A stretch of DNA of 64,000 bases from Rhodopseudomonas sp. (GCF_013377015.1 NZ_JACABA010000003.1:157510-221509), one strand, 5' to 3'; numbered from the stretch's first letter, positions 26,002 to 34,840 are shown. Program-made: numbers and translations. Notes: a model not told the origin generated them from the letters alone.

Positions 26002-27228
26002 ATGAAAACTCGCCTCAATTACGGGATCACCGCTGCGCTCGCCGCGATGCTGCTCGGCGCGCTGACGAACGGCGCCGACGCGCAGAAGAAATACGATCCC
26101 GGCGCCACCGACACCGAGATCAAGGTCGGCAACATCATGGCTTACAGCGGGCCGGCATCGTCCTATGCGTCGATCGGCAAGACCGAAGCCGCCTACTTCA
26201 AGATGGTCAACGGTCAGGGCGGCATCAACGGCCGCAAGATCAATTTCATCTCGCAAGACGACGGCTACAGCCCGCCGAAGACCGTCGAGCAGGCGCGCAA
26301 GCTGGTCGAGAGCGACGAGGTTCTGCTGCTGTTCAATCCGCTCGGCACCGCGACCAATTCGGCGATCCAGAAATACATGAACGCCAAGAAGGTGCCACAG
26401 CTGTTCGTCTCCAGCGGCGCGTCCAGGTGGGCCGACCCGAAGAACTTTCCGTGGACCATGGGCTGGTCGCCGAGCTACCAGAGCGAGGGCCGGATCTGGG
26501 CCAGCTACATCCTGAAGAACCACCCCGACGCCAAGATCGGGATGCTGTTTCAGAACGACGATTTCGGAAAGGACTATGTGACCGGCCTGCGCCAGGGCCT
26601 CGGCGACAAGGCCGACAAGATGATTGTCTCCCAGGTCGCGTTCGAGACCACCTCGCCGACGATCGATTCCCAGATTGTCCAGATCAAGGCGGCCAACCCC
26701 GACATCTTCCTCAACATCGCCACGCCGAAATTCGCCGCCCAGGCGATCAAGCGGGTCGCGGAACTGGGCTGGAAGCCGATTCAGCTCCTCGTCAACGTCT
26801 CCCAATCGGTGAGCACAGTGATGAAGCCGGCCGGCTTCGACAACGCGCAAGGCATCATCAGCGCCGCCTACATGAAGGACCCCAACGATCCGCAGTGGAA
26901 GGACGATCCGACCATCAAGGAATGGCATGCCTTCATGGACAAATATTACCCGGAGGGCGACAAGGGCGACATCTACACGGTCTACGCCTTCGGCGTCGCC
27001 AGGACGCTGGCGCATGTGCTGGCGAAATGCGGCGACAACCTCACCCGCGACAACGTCATGAAGCAGGCGACCAGCCTCGATTTCGAGGTCGGCGTCTACC
27101 TGCCGGGAACGCGGATCAAGACCAGCCCGACCGACTACAGCCCGCTCGAGCAATTGCAGATGATGCGTTTCAAGGGCGAACGCTGGGAACTGTTCGGGCC
27201 GATCATCAGCGGCGAGAAGAACGACTAG
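26002..27228 (+). CDS. ABC transporter substrate-binding protein (LivK/branched-chain type)
   Basis: 408 residues. Signal peptide (LNYGITAALAAMLLGALTNGADA, cleaved near residue 26) and a periplasmic-binding-protein type I fold: EIKVGNIMAYSGPASSYASIG, GGINGRKINFISQDDGYSPPKTVEQARKLV, LFNPLGTATNSAIQKY. Family members bind amino acids, ureas or aromatic acids for uptake by Liv-type ABC transporters; no permease or ATPase genes are adjacent, so it is an orphan receptor. Tandem ATGs at 25999 and 26002; the second has better spacing to AAGGA. Confidence 0.88.
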   Translation: MKTRLNYGITAALAAMLLGALTNGADAQKKYDPGATDTEIKVGNIMAYSGPASSYASIGKTEAAYFKMVNGQGGINGRKINFISQDDGYSPPKTVEQARKLVESDEVLLLFNPLGTATNSAIQKYMNAKKVPQLFVSSGASRWADPKNFPWTMGWSPSYQSEGRIWASYILKNHPDAKIGMLFQNDDFGKDYVTGLRQGLGDKADKMIVSQVAFETTSPTIDSQIVQIKAANPDIFLNIATPKFAAQAIKRVAELGWKPIQLLVNVSQSVSTVMKPAGFDNAQGIISAAYMKDPNDPQWKDDPTIKEWHAFMDKYYPEGDKGDIYTVYAFGVARTLAHVLAKCGDNLTRDNVMKQATSLDFEVGVYLPGTRIKTSPTDYSPLEQLQMMRFKGERWELFGPIISGEKND

Positions 27229-27230
27229 GC

Positions 27231-27316
27231 GTCATTGCGAGCGAAGCGAAGCAATCCAGCGGCACCAAGCGCTGAGCCTTCTGGATGGCTTCGTCGCTTC
27301 GCTCCTCGCCATGACG
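27231..27316. repeat. interspersed palindromic repeat, copy 2
   Basis: GTCATTGCGAGCGAAGCGAAGCAATCCAG arm (split here: GTCATTGCGA, GCGAAGCGAA, GCAATCCAG) and a complementary arm CTGGAT...CGTCGCTTCGCTCCTCGCCATGACG. It separates the convergent solute-binding protein gene and the 27328 gene, where the hairpin could help end both transcripts. Confidence 0.8.
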
Positions 27317-27327
27317 AGAGGGGGACG

Positions 27328-27678
27328 CTACTTCGCACCGTCCTTGGCCGGCGCGACGTCTTTCGCCGCATCCTTCGCCGCCGGCGCGTCGGTCTTCTTC
27401 TGCGCCGCCTGCAACTGCTCGACCGTCTTCTGCAATGCCACCACGGCGGCCTTGAGGCTCTCGATTTGCCGATTCGCGGCGTCGAGTTTGGTCTGATGGT
27501 CGAGTGCGAGCTTGCCGATCGTGGCGTGCAGGAAGTTGACGTTGCTTTGCAGGCAAGAGGTGCGGCGCTCCATGGTCTTTTCGACGGTGCAGATTTCGAT
27601 CCCCGGCACGTCCTGCGCGCAAGCGCCGGCGACAAAACCGGCGGTCAATACCGCCACACCAACGCTCCGGCCGATCAT
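27328..27678 (-). CDS. secreted coiled-coil protein, hypothetical
   Basis: 116 residues. Signal peptide (MIGRSVGVAVLTAGFVAGACAQ), two cysteines close together (EICTVEK...TSCLQ), a coiled coil over about residues 55-95 (LDAANRQIESLKAAVVALQKTVEQLQAAQ) and an Ala/Lys/Pro tail. ATG at 27678 follows CGGAGCGAG. Likely periplasmic. No family recognised. Confidence 0.65.
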   Translation of the reverse strand: MIGRSVGVAVLTAGFVAGACAQDVPGIEICTVEKTMERRTSCLQSNVNFLHATIGKLALDHQTKLDAANRQIESLKAAVVALQKTVEQLQAAQKKTDAPAAKDAAKDVAPAKDGAK

Positions 27679-27811
27679 CGCTCGCTCCGTGGCATAGGAT
27701 TGCCCGACGCAGCCAAGCCGGTTCGGCCGTGGCGTGTCAACGGAGTTCACCGCCGCGACCGGCTGCTGCTCGCGGATTGCCGGGCGCAGCCATCCGTGAA
27801 AGACTCCGACC

Positions 27812-28123
27812 ATGGAAGACTGCTTCGTCTACGTGCTCGGCAGCGCCGGCGCCAACCGTTATCTGACCTACGTCGGCTGGACGCTCGATCTCGATCGTCG
27901 TCTGGCGCAGCACAATGCCGGCACCGGCGCACGCTCGACCCGCGGCCGCAGCTGGGTGCTGATCCATTGCGAACGCTACGCCACGCGGCAGCAGGCAATG
28001 AGCCGCGAGTGGCATCTGAAGCGCGACCGGGCATTCCGCAAGAGCCTCGTCGAGCAGGCGAAACGCAACATCCAAAAACCTCATTCCGGCGTTGAGGTTG
28101 GATCACCTTCGCTTCCGGCATGA
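27812..28123 (+). CDS. GIY-YIG nuclease domain protein
   Basis: 103 residues, single-domain GIY-YIG protein (YhbQ/UPF0213-like): FVYVLGS... and TYVGWTLDLDRRLAQHN carry the two strands of the motif (here VYV and YVG), with Arg in LDRRLAQHN and the conserved Glu in SREWHLKRDRAFRK. Stand-alone members are thought to act on DNA but roles are poorly known. Starts divergently from the 27328 gene, 133 nt away. Its 3' end contains part of a CATTCCGG...CCGGCATGACGG dyad. Confidence 0.82.
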   Translation: MEDCFVYVLGSAGANRYLTYVGWTLDLDRRLAQHNAGTGARSTRGRSWVLIHCERYATRQQAMSREWHLKRDRAFRKSLVEQAKRNIQKPHSGVEVGSPSLPA

Positions 28124-28179
28124 CGGCGTGAGGTCCGACGGCAACCCGCGTCGGCCATTTTCGAAAGGGAGCGTCAGCA

Positions 28180-28386
28180 ATGGCAACGCGTGAGCGGCGG
28201 CTGGCCGAGTTCAACGGCAATGGCGATCCCGCGCCGGATCAATCGGTGCAGGTGCTGTGCGAGGATCACAGCGGCACCTATCAGCTGCCATTCGCCTGCC
28301 GGCTGATCGACGGCGAATGGCGCAACGCCGAATCCGGTAGCCTGGTCGAAGCCACCGTGGTCGGCTGGCGCCTGCCGCGCTGGTGA
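28180..28386 (+). CDS. conserved small hypothetical protein
   Basis: 68 residues, ATG 28180 with GGGAG 9 nt upstream. Sequence such as GDPAPDQSVQVLCEDHSGTYQLPFACRLIDGEWRN looks like a small beta-rich cytosolic domain. I know similar short proteins from Bradyrhizobium-type genomes, without a function. No membrane segment or signal. Confidence 0.6.
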   Translation: MATRERRLAEFNGNGDPAPDQSVQVLCEDHSGTYQLPFACRLIDGEWRNAESGSLVEATVVGWRLPRW

Positions 28387-28419
28387 AATGCGGACTTAAT
28401 TCTGGCACGCGGATTAATG

Positions 28420-28673
28420 TCCCACAATGAGACAGGGTTCCTTCCATATTTTAGGGTTTGGAACGTGTCCGGAACGAAACGCGCCCGAATCAGCCGAGCG
28501 GCGATGTTCTCTTCGTTCACCCCCAACATCCTGCCAACAAGACACCGGATCGGCACCAAATGCAGAGCAGCCTTCGGCGGCGCCATTGCGGCGGCCTGGT
28601 CATCGTTAACCGGCAGCTTCGTCCGTGCCGGCCAAGCGTCACGCGGGTGAACGCTGCACCTCGGCAAACGATG
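28420..28673. repeat. diverged 254-bp tandem repeat, unit 1
   Basis: This unit and the next (28674) line up with a constant offset of exactly 254 bp at five separate anchors: TGTCCC, TTGGAACG, CCCGAATC, TTCACCCCCAACATC and ATCGTTAACCGG. The best-conserved core is 28458-28530. Both units encode, on the plus strand, a similar peptide beginning Met-Ser-(His/Arg)-Asn, with shared G-T-K-x-A-R-I and F-T-P-N-I motifs; whether that is translated is unknown. Confidence 0.75.
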
Positions 28674-28874
28674 TCCCGGAACGCGACTTGGATCGCGCCG
28701 CTCGTTAAGCTTTGGAACGCGCCCGGAACGAAACACGCCCGAATCGGTTTCCGCGCGATGTTCCCGCGGTTCACCCCCAACATCTCGCAAGCCTGATCGG
28801 GCCGGACACAAGATGCGTCGACGCCTGAAGCCCTTACGACCGGGATCGCGAGCAAATCGTTAACCGGCCGGCAA
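28674..28874. repeat. diverged 254-bp tandem repeat, unit 2
   Basis: Second unit of the tandem repeat, partial at its right end where it runs into the cupin gene region. It shares with unit 1 the runs TTGGAACG, CCGGAACGAAAC, GCCCGAATC and TTCACCCCCAACATC at identical spacing. Together the two units fill the 511-base gap between 28386 and the cupin gene. Confidence 0.7.
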
Positions 28875-28897
28875 TCACCTTTTCCCGACCATGTCGA

Positions 28898-29332
28898 TCA
28901 CTTCCAGGGCGTGACCGGCGGCACCTTGTCGGTCGCCGGCGGCATGTCGACGGTCTTGAAATCGGCCGGGCTGACGATCTCCAGATATTCCATGTCGGGC
29001 GAGTAGTCGTACAGGTAGTGCACGATCCCCGGCCGCTGGTGCACGACGTCGCCGGCCTGCACCAGGGTCGGCTTGTCCTCGTACATGAACCGCGCCCAGC
29101 CCTTGGTCATGATCACGATCTGGAAATCGCAATCGTGACGGTGCCAGCCGGTGCCGTCTTCCGGCGGCATCTCGGAGTTTGCCTTGACCAGATGACAGAT
29201 CACCTGCCCCCCGGTGGCGTCCGCAATGCCGAGGTCGCGATACAGAAAGAAATCGCGCAGCCCACCGCCGGTGAACTCGGTATCGCTCGGTTTGACGTGA
29301 GAGAATTTATTGACGACAGCGTGCTGGTTCAT
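28898..29332 (-). CDS. cupin domain protein
   Basis: 144 residues, single cupin barrel. The metal-site motif 1 is GTGWHRHDCDFQIVIMTKGWARFM and motif 2 lies in AGDVVHQRPGIVHYLYDYS. Small cytosolic metalloprotein; ligand or reaction unknown. Start MNQHAVVNKF at 29332 with GGAGG upstream; an in-frame ATG four codons earlier is possible. Confidence 0.8.
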   Translation of the reverse strand: MNQHAVVNKFSHVKPSDTEFTGGGLRDFFLYRDLGIADATGGQVICHLVKANSEMPPEDGTGWHRHDCDFQIVIMTKGWARFMYEDKPTLVQAGDVVHQRPGIVHYLYDYSPDMEYLEIVSPADFKTVDMPPATDKVPPVTPWK

Positions 29333-29482
29333 CGAAGCCTCCACTGTGTTGAGTCATGCAATCGCGACGACCCGCGTAGTGACCAAATGATCAGCAGCAC
29401 GAAAGCCGCGGGTTTGCTGAGTTTGTTGCTATGCGAAAATCACGCCAGCAGTCGTCTGGACGACAACCGGATCAGCGATCTT

Positions 29483-29590
29483 GGCATTGCGAGCCGAGGT
29501 CGACGCGGCGCGCCGACCGAAAGCCGAGCAATCCAGCGGCTTCTTGTGCCGCCCCGGATTGCTTCGTCGCAAGGGCTCCTTGCAATGACG
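29483..29590. repeat. interspersed palindromic repeat, copy 3 (degenerate)
   Basis: GGCATTGCGAG...GAGCAATCCAG and complementary CCGGATTGCTTCGTCGC...TTGCAATGACG arms; about 108 bp. More mutated than copies 2 and 4. Confidence 0.7.
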
Positions 29591-29676
29591 AACTCACAGG
29601 CGCGATCTTGTTGGGCTCATGTCGAGTAAGGCTTTGACGTGAAGTTGAGCAAGGCCTGCAAGATTGTTGAGCCCGT

Positions 29677-29700
29677 CGTGGCGCCGGAACAAGCGCCACG
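29677..29700. terminator. hairpin downstream of the GST gene
   Basis: CGTGGCGC-cggaacaa-GCGCCACG, an 8-bp perfect stem starting 5 nt after the GST stop codon on the minus strand. No T-run follows, so termination is uncertain. Confidence 0.4.
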
Positions 29701-29704
29701 CTGC

Positions 29705-30358
29705 TTAATATTCGACCTCGAGTTCCTCGATCTCGGCCGGTTCATTGCGTGCGGCTTCGATCCACTCCTGCATCTCCGGCAGTCCCATGATCATATTGGC
29801 ATAGCTGGCAAGTTCAGAATCCAGCTTCACATCGTAGGTCTTGAACCGCGTCACCACCGGCGCGTACATCGCGTCCGCCATGCTGCGCTGGCCGAACAGG
29901 AACGGCCCGCCTGATTTGCTTAAGGCTTCGCGCCAGATGGTGCAGACCCGATCGATGTCGGATTGCGCCCGCGACCAGATCTTGAAGCCGGGGAAATGTC
30001 CCTTGAGATTGACCGGCAGCGAGGCACGCAAAGTGGTGAAACCGGAGTGAATCTCGCCGCAAATCGAGCGGCAATGCGCCCGCGCGATGCGTTCCGACGG
30101 CAGCAGGCCGGCATTCGGCATGATCTCGTTGAGATATTCGGCAATCGCCAGGGTGTCCCAGACCACCGCGCCATCGTGGCGCAGACAGGGAACCAGGATC
30201 GAAGACGACAGCAGCAGGATTTCCGCCCGCGCCGAGGCGTCATCCGGCGAGGTGATGATTTCGTCGAACTCCAGACCGGAAAATTTGGTCAGCAGCCAGC
30301 CCCGCATCGACCATGACGAATAGTTCTTGCTGCTGATCGTGAGTGTGGCCTTCGCCAT
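29705..30358 (-). CDS. glutathione S-transferase family protein
   Basis: 217 residues. Thioredoxin-like N-terminal domain (TLTISSKNYSSWSMRGWLL, with SILVPCL and the ...VVWDTLAIAEYLNE motif that contacts glutathione) and an all-helical C-terminal domain (FLFGQRSMADAMYAPVVTRF). The S-S-W-S start is the serine-type active-site region of the cytosolic bacterial group. Substrate unknown. Start MAKATLTI at 30358 with GGGAGA upstream. Confidence 0.85.
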   Translation of the reverse strand: MAKATLTISSKNYSSWSMRGWLLTKFSGLEFDEIITSPDDASARAEILLLSSSILVPCLRHDGAVVWDTLAIAEYLNEIMPNAGLLPSERIARAHCRSICGEIHSGFTTLRASLPVNLKGHFPGFKIWSRAQSDIDRVCTIWREALSKSGGPFLFGQRSMADAMYAPVVTRFKTYDVKLDSELASYANMIMGLPEMQEWIEAARNEPAEIEELEVEY

Positions 30359-30542
30359 GGCGTTCTCCCTGTGACACAACCTGACATTGGCGCCCTAACC
30401 GGGCGCGCAAGCATATTCGCATTCCCGCCCGCGCTCCAACTCGCGTCCGAAGCAGCAAACCATGTGCCAGTTTCCTGGGCGATTTGACTTCGAGCTGGCT
30501 TCGATATTGCATGAGCACCAGACCGGGAGCGCAGGAATAATG

Positions 30543-31763
30543 ATGTCAATGATGTATCAGGCCTATCAGAACCACATGGACATGGCGGCGCCGTGGCGCA
30601 CCGGGGCCGCATCGGCGCTGAAATATCTCAACCTGATCCCGCCCGATGTCTCCCGCCAGGCGTTCGGGCGACTCGCCGCCGCGCTGGAACTGATCTCGCG
30701 CTCGTCGCTGACCTATCGCCGCCCGGCCTATGCGATCAAGCCGGTGATGGTCGGCAACCGCGAGTTGGAGGTCACCGAGGAAGTGGTGTTTTCGACCCCG
30801 TTCGGCTCGTTGCTGCACTTCAAGAAGGAGAATTCGCCGGAGCAGCCGAAGATGCTGCTGGTGGCGCCGATGTCGGGGCATTTCGCCACGCTGCTGCGCG
30901 GCACCGTGCAGACGCTGCTGCAGGATCACGACGTCTACATCACCGACTGGCACAATCCGCGCGACATCCCGCTGAGCGCCGGCGGCTTCAGCCTCGCCGA
31001 CTACACCGACCACCTGATTCAGTTTCTCAACGTGCTCGGACCGCGCTCGCACATGGTAGCGATCTGCCAGCCCTCGGTGTCGGCGCTGGCCGCCGCCGCG
31101 ATCATGTCGGAGGACAATCATCCGGCGCGGCCGGCCAGCCTGACCCTGATGGCCGGCCCGATCGATACCCGAATCCTGCCGACCAAGGTCAACGACTTCG
31201 CCAAGAGCAAGCCGATCAAGTGGTTTCAGGACAACTTGATCAATTTCGTGCCGTTCCAGTGCAAGGGCGCATTCCGCAAGGTCTATCCCGGCTTCATCCA
31301 GCTCACCGCTTTCGTGTCGATGAATCTGGAGCGCCACGTCAAATCCCACGTCGATCTGCTGGATCATCTGGCCAAGGGCGAGACCGAGAAGGCCGACACC
31401 ATCAAGACGTTCTATGATGAGTATTTCGCCGTGATGGATCTGCCGGCGGAATTCTATATCGAGACCGTCCGCGACGTGTTCCAGGAGCACCTGCTGCCGC
31501 AGGGCAGACTGATGCATTACGACCGCCCGGTGAATCTGGGCGCGGTCAAGCGCATGGGGCTGATGACGGTGGAGGGCGAGAAGGACGACATCTGCTCGAT
31601 CGGCCAGACGCTGGCCGCGCAGGATCTCTGCACCGGGGTGCGCACCTATCGCAAGGTGCATCACATGCAGGCCGGCGTCGGCCACTACGGCGTGTTCAGC
31701 GGCCGGCGCTGGAACAACGAGATCTATCCGCTGCTACGCGATTTCGTTCACGTCAATTCGTGA
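30543..31763 (+). CDS. phaZ: intracellular polyhydroxybutyrate depolymerase
   Basis: 406 residues, alpha/beta hydrolase that mobilises stored PHB granules. The catalytic nucleophile is a cysteine, Cys175 in AICQPSVSALAA, in place of the lipase-box serine, as in the Ralstonia PhaZa1-type intracellular enzymes; SGHFATLLRGTVQTLLQDHDVYITDW and the C-terminal HHMQAGVGHYGVFSGRRW (catalytic His) agree. Tandem ATGs at 30540 and 30543 follow AGGA. Divergent from the GST gene. Confidence 0.92.
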   Translation: MSMMYQAYQNHMDMAAPWRTGAASALKYLNLIPPDVSRQAFGRLAAALELISRSSLTYRRPAYAIKPVMVGNRELEVTEEVVFSTPFGSLLHFKKENSPEQPKMLLVAPMSGHFATLLRGTVQTLLQDHDVYITDWHNPRDIPLSAGGFSLADYTDHLIQFLNVLGPRSHMVAICQPSVSALAAAAIMSEDNHPARPASLTLMAGPIDTRILPTKVNDFAKSKPIKWFQDNLINFVPFQCKGAFRKVYPGFIQLTAFVSMNLERHVKSHVDLLDHLAKGETEKADTIKTFYDEYFAVMDLPAEFYIETVRDVFQEHLLPQGRLMHYDRPVNLGAVKRMGLMTVEGEKDDICSIGQTLAAQDLCTGVRTYRKVHHMQAGVGHYGVFSGRRWNNEIYPLLRDFVHVNS

Positions 31764-32055
31764 GCGCAGCACCGCGGCCGGGGAAGCCGACGGAAGCTCC
31801 GATAGGAAAACCAATTCTGAATTGATCGCGCGCCGCTAAGGCCGCACGCCGCTCGTCATTCTGTTTTATTTCCAAAGCCTTGCAGCCGGAATGTGAGGCA
31901 TCGCGGCAAGTCGCGAGACCGGAATCTTTAAACCGCTGCATGAAGTTGTTACAACGCCGATTGAAGCGGCGGACGCGCCACAAGCAGCGCTCGCCCCGCT
32001 TGCGGGGCGATGTGCAGCAACCAGTGTATGATCAGAAATCTTTCAGAATGCTCAA
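31764..32055. other. 292-base convergent intergenic region with hairpin
   Basis: Lies between convergent phaZ and the radical SAM gene. Contains a perfect 9-bp hairpin TCGCCCCGC-tt-GCGGGGCGA at 31991-32010 that could act on either transcript; no T-run. No gene supported. Confidence 0.5.
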
Positions 32056-33831
32056 CTACGCCGCGCCGCGCGTCAGGTTCAGCACCTTGTTGCGATGCAC
32101 CACCGCTTCCTTGGCCGCGGCGGACTGGGTGAACATCTCCAGTTCGGTCTCGTCCTCGACGGTGACCGGGGTCAGCGCCTGGTCCATGTACTCCGCCCGC
32201 CGCGGATCGCGCGCGATCTTCATCGCAACCCGGCTGAGCTTCCAGGCGGTGGCGAGGATCATGCCGGTCTTGTAGACGAGTTCGAGCCACAGCCGCGGCC
32301 AGAACAGCAACGCATTCTCGCGCTTCAGGCTGGGCCTGCGCTCGGAGGGGTGCCGCAGCCGGAAGATCCCGCTCTGCAGCGGGTGCACCTTCTCCATCGA
32401 AAGCGACAGCGAGAAGATCAGCAGCAGCTTGACCATGCTGCTCAGCTTGATCTTGGTGGCGGCGGCGCGGCGCAGCAGCGTTTCGATATGCGCCGGCTCG
32501 TAATATTGCTCCCAGACCTCCTTGTAGATGTCTTCCCACTCCGCCTTCGACATCTTCGGATGCGCGGTGCAAACATGCTCGAGGTCGTAATTGTTGAGAT
32601 CGGGGTCCATCGCGATCCCGGCCTTCCACAGCGTCTGATGATCCTCGGAGCCGGGCAGCGGGGTCAGGCAGAAGAATTCCAGGATGTCGATCGGCAATTC
32701 GCGCTTGATGATGTCGATATCGGCGCGGATGCTGTCCGGCGTATCACCCGGGAAGCCGAGGATATAGCCGGCCAGGGTGATGATGCCCTGCGCCTTCCAG
32801 GCCAGCAGCATCGCGCGGTATTCGGTGATCTTGTTTTGCCGCTTCTTGGCCTGCAGCAGATTGTCCGGGTTGATGTTTTCCAGCCCGAGAAACACCCGCG
32901 TCAGCCCGGCGCGCTTCGCCTTCTCGATGAAGTTCGGGATCTTGTGACACAGCGTATCTACCTGGATCAGCAGCCCGAGCGGAATGCCCTGCTCTTCCCG
33001 CAGCCAGATCAGCCGGTCGAGGATCGCTTCCCAATCCCGGTTGCGGGCGAAGTTATCATCGGTGATGAAGAAATTGGAAACGCCCTGCGCCCAGTTCTGC
33101 CGCACCAGCGCTTCGATATCGTCCGGCGAGCGGAACCGCGACTTGCGGCCCTGCACATTGATGATGGTGCAGAAAGAACATTGATACGGGCAGCCGCGGC
33201 CGGCGTCGAAGCTGGCATTGCGGCCCATGGTGCGCTCGACGTTGACCAGCGGCAGGAACGGCACCGGCGTGCCCTCGATCCCGGGGAGATCATTGAGGTA
33301 GTTGTAGACCGGCTGTAATTGTCCGGCGACGGCGTCCTGCAGCAACAGGTCGAGGCGGCCTTCAGCTTCGCCGGCGAAGATCGACACGCCCATGTCGCGG
33401 CAGGCATCGAGATCGACCGCCTTGCCGTCGAGCATCGCCAAGCATCCCGAGACGTGAAAACCGCCGATCGCGACCTGCACCCCGGCGTCGCGGAACGGCT
33501 TGGCGATATCGAGCGCGCGCGGATATTGATTGGACTGCACCCCGATCAGCGCCACCAGCCCGAAATTGTCGTGATCGGACAGGCGCTTCAGCAATTTCGG
33601 AATATCGATCCTGGTGTTGAACTCATCGATCGCCTCGATGTCGATTTCGACGTCCGGGCCGAGCGCATGGTGCAATGCGCTGTCAGTTCCGATACCGTAG
33701 ACGCTGGCCAGCGAATTCGACGGGATATTGGCGCGCCACCAGCGGATCACATAGCCGTCTTCGCCATAATGCGACGGCTTCAGTAGCAGCAATTGAAACC
33801 GGCGCTTGGGCCGTGATTCAGAATTCGACAC
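32056..33831 (-). CDS. B12-binding domain radical SAM protein
   Basis: 591 residues. N-terminal cobalamin-binding-type Rossmann domain (about 10-170), radical SAM core with the 4Fe-4S triad Cys214/Cys218/Cys221 in GRGCPYQCSFC, SAM-binding FLGLENINPD and GYILGFPGDTPDSI, and a C-terminal region of about 150 residues with hydrophobic helices (MVKLLLIFSLSLSM). This is the architecture of methylases, hopanoid/cyclase-type or unassigned enzymes; substrate unknown. GTG start at 33831 is supported by GAGGG 8 nt upstream; the frame continues upstream without homology. Confidence 0.82.
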   Translation of the reverse strand: MSNSESRPKRRFQLLLLKPSHYGEDGYVIRWWRANIPSNSLASVYGIGTDSALHHALGPDVEIDIEAIDEFNTRIDIPKLLKRLSDHDNFGLVALIGVQSNQYPRALDIAKPFRDAGVQVAIGGFHVSGCLAMLDGKAVDLDACRDMGVSIFAGEAEGRLDLLLQDAVAGQLQPVYNYLNDLPGIEGTPVPFLPLVNVERTMGRNASFDAGRGCPYQCSFCTIINVQGRKSRFRSPDDIEALVRQNWAQGVSNFFITDDNFARNRDWEAILDRLIWLREEQGIPLGLLIQVDTLCHKIPNFIEKAKRAGLTRVFLGLENINPDNLLQAKKRQNKITEYRAMLLAWKAQGIITLAGYILGFPGDTPDSIRADIDIIKRELPIDILEFFCLTPLPGSEDHQTLWKAGIAMDPDLNNYDLEHVCTAHPKMSKAEWEDIYKEVWEQYYEPAHIETLLRRAAATKIKLSSMVKLLLIFSLSLSMEKVHPLQSGIFRLRHPSERRPSLKRENALLFWPRLWLELVYKTGMILATAWKLSRVAMKIARDPRRAEYMDQALTPVTVEDETELEMFTQSAAAKEAVVHRNKVLNLTRGAA

Positions 33832-34083
33832 GTCGCCACCCTCAGCAATATGAGGAGATGAAAATCGACCTTGCGGCAGAATACTGGAAATTAGTGTTGC
33901 CGGCCCCCGGGCGCCGCCGCAAGTCCAATCGCCGGGAAATACACCTGAAACCTGGCTTTGCCGCCCGGTCGTGACCGAAATGCCGCAACCCGACGGGAAC
34001 CCAGCGGCACCTTGCGGTACCAAGACGCCAGCGCCTTCATCTCGGCTTACCGATCGGATTTGCGACGCTGCGGACCGACATGC

Positions 34084-34347
34084 TCAGTCCTTGGCGCGGA
34101 TATAGGGCTCGACCGGGCCGACGACCTTGATAGTCAGCGGATTGCCGAAGCGGTCCTTCGCGCTGCCCGCAGTGACGCGGATCCAGCCTTCGCTGACGCA
34201 ATACTCCGCGACGTTGGTCTTTTCCGCGCCCTTGAAGCGGATGCCGACGTCGAGCGCGAGAACTTCCTCGTTGTAGAACGGGCTTCTCGGATCGGTGGAG
34301 AGGCGGTCGGGCAGTTGAATCGTCATCGCGTCGTCCTTCGCAGTCAT
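34084..34347 (-). CDS. DUF3297 family protein
   Basis: 87 residues; LPDRLSTDPRSPFYNEEVLALDVGIRFKG, NVAEYCVSEGWIRV and KDRFGNPLTIKVVGPVEPYI are the whole length of the DUF3297 family. Cytosolic, function unknown. Its ATG overlaps the TGA of the glutathione peroxidase gene (ATGA), so the two are translationally coupled; an internal ATG at 34326 is another possible start. Confidence 0.85.
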   Translation of the reverse strand: MTAKDDAMTIQLPDRLSTDPRSPFYNEEVLALDVGIRFKGAEKTNVAEYCVSEGWIRVTAGSAKDRFGNPLTIKVVGPVEPYIRAKD

Positions 34348-34820
34348 AGCAGCGCCTCGATTTCCTTGGTGAGCGAGTCCGGCGTCGCGGTCGGCGCATG
34401 GCGCGCCACCACCTTGCCGGACCGATCGACCAGAAACTTGGTGAAATTCCATTTGATCGCCGAGCCGAGCAGCCCGGTCTTTTCGCCCTTCAGGTAGTTG
34501 AACAGCGGGTGGGCCTTGCCGCCATTGACGTCGACCTTGGCGAACATCGGAAAGGTCACGCCGTAATTGCGTTCGCAGAACTGCTCGATCTGCGCGGCGT
34601 CGCCGGGCTCCTGGCCGCCGAACTGGTTGCACGGAAATCCGAGCACCGAGAATCCGCGCGGGCCATAGGTCTTCTGCAGCGCCTCGAGGCCCTTGTATTG
34701 CGGCGTGAACCCGCAGGCGCTGGCGGTGTTGACGATCAGCAGCACCTGGCCTTCGAACTGCTTCAGCGGCAGTTCCTTGCCGGCGAGCGTATTGGCTGAG
34801 AAATCATAGATCGAGGCCAT
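34344..34820 (-). CDS. glutathione peroxidase family (thiol peroxidase)
   Basis: 158 residues. Peroxidatic Cys36 in NTASACGFTPQYKGLE, Gln70 in FPCNQFGGQEPG and Trp in IKWNFTKFLVDRSGKV make the catalytic set; Cys replaces selenocysteine. Such enzymes reduce hydroperoxides, usually with thioredoxin. Start MASIYDFSA at 34820. Only 20 nt separate it from the upstream amidase stop, and it is coupled to the DUF3297 gene, suggesting one leftward unit. Confidence 0.9.
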   Translation of the reverse strand: MASIYDFSANTLAGKELPLKQFEGQVLLIVNTASACGFTPQYKGLEALQKTYGPRGFSVLGFPCNQFGGQEPGDAAQIEQFCERNYGVTFPMFAKVDVNGGKAHPLFNYLKGEKTGLLGSAIKWNFTKFLVDRSGKVVARHAPTATPDSLTKEIEALL

Positions 34821-34840
34821 CTTGGGTTCCGCCTTGTTGT

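Larger units (their letters stand above)
29333..29704. other. 372-base stretch without a gene
   Basis: Upstream of the cupin gene and downstream of the GST gene (both leftward). It contains palindromic repeat copy 3 (29483-29590) and a perfect 8-bp hairpin at 29677-29700. Nothing else recognised. Confidence 0.6.
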
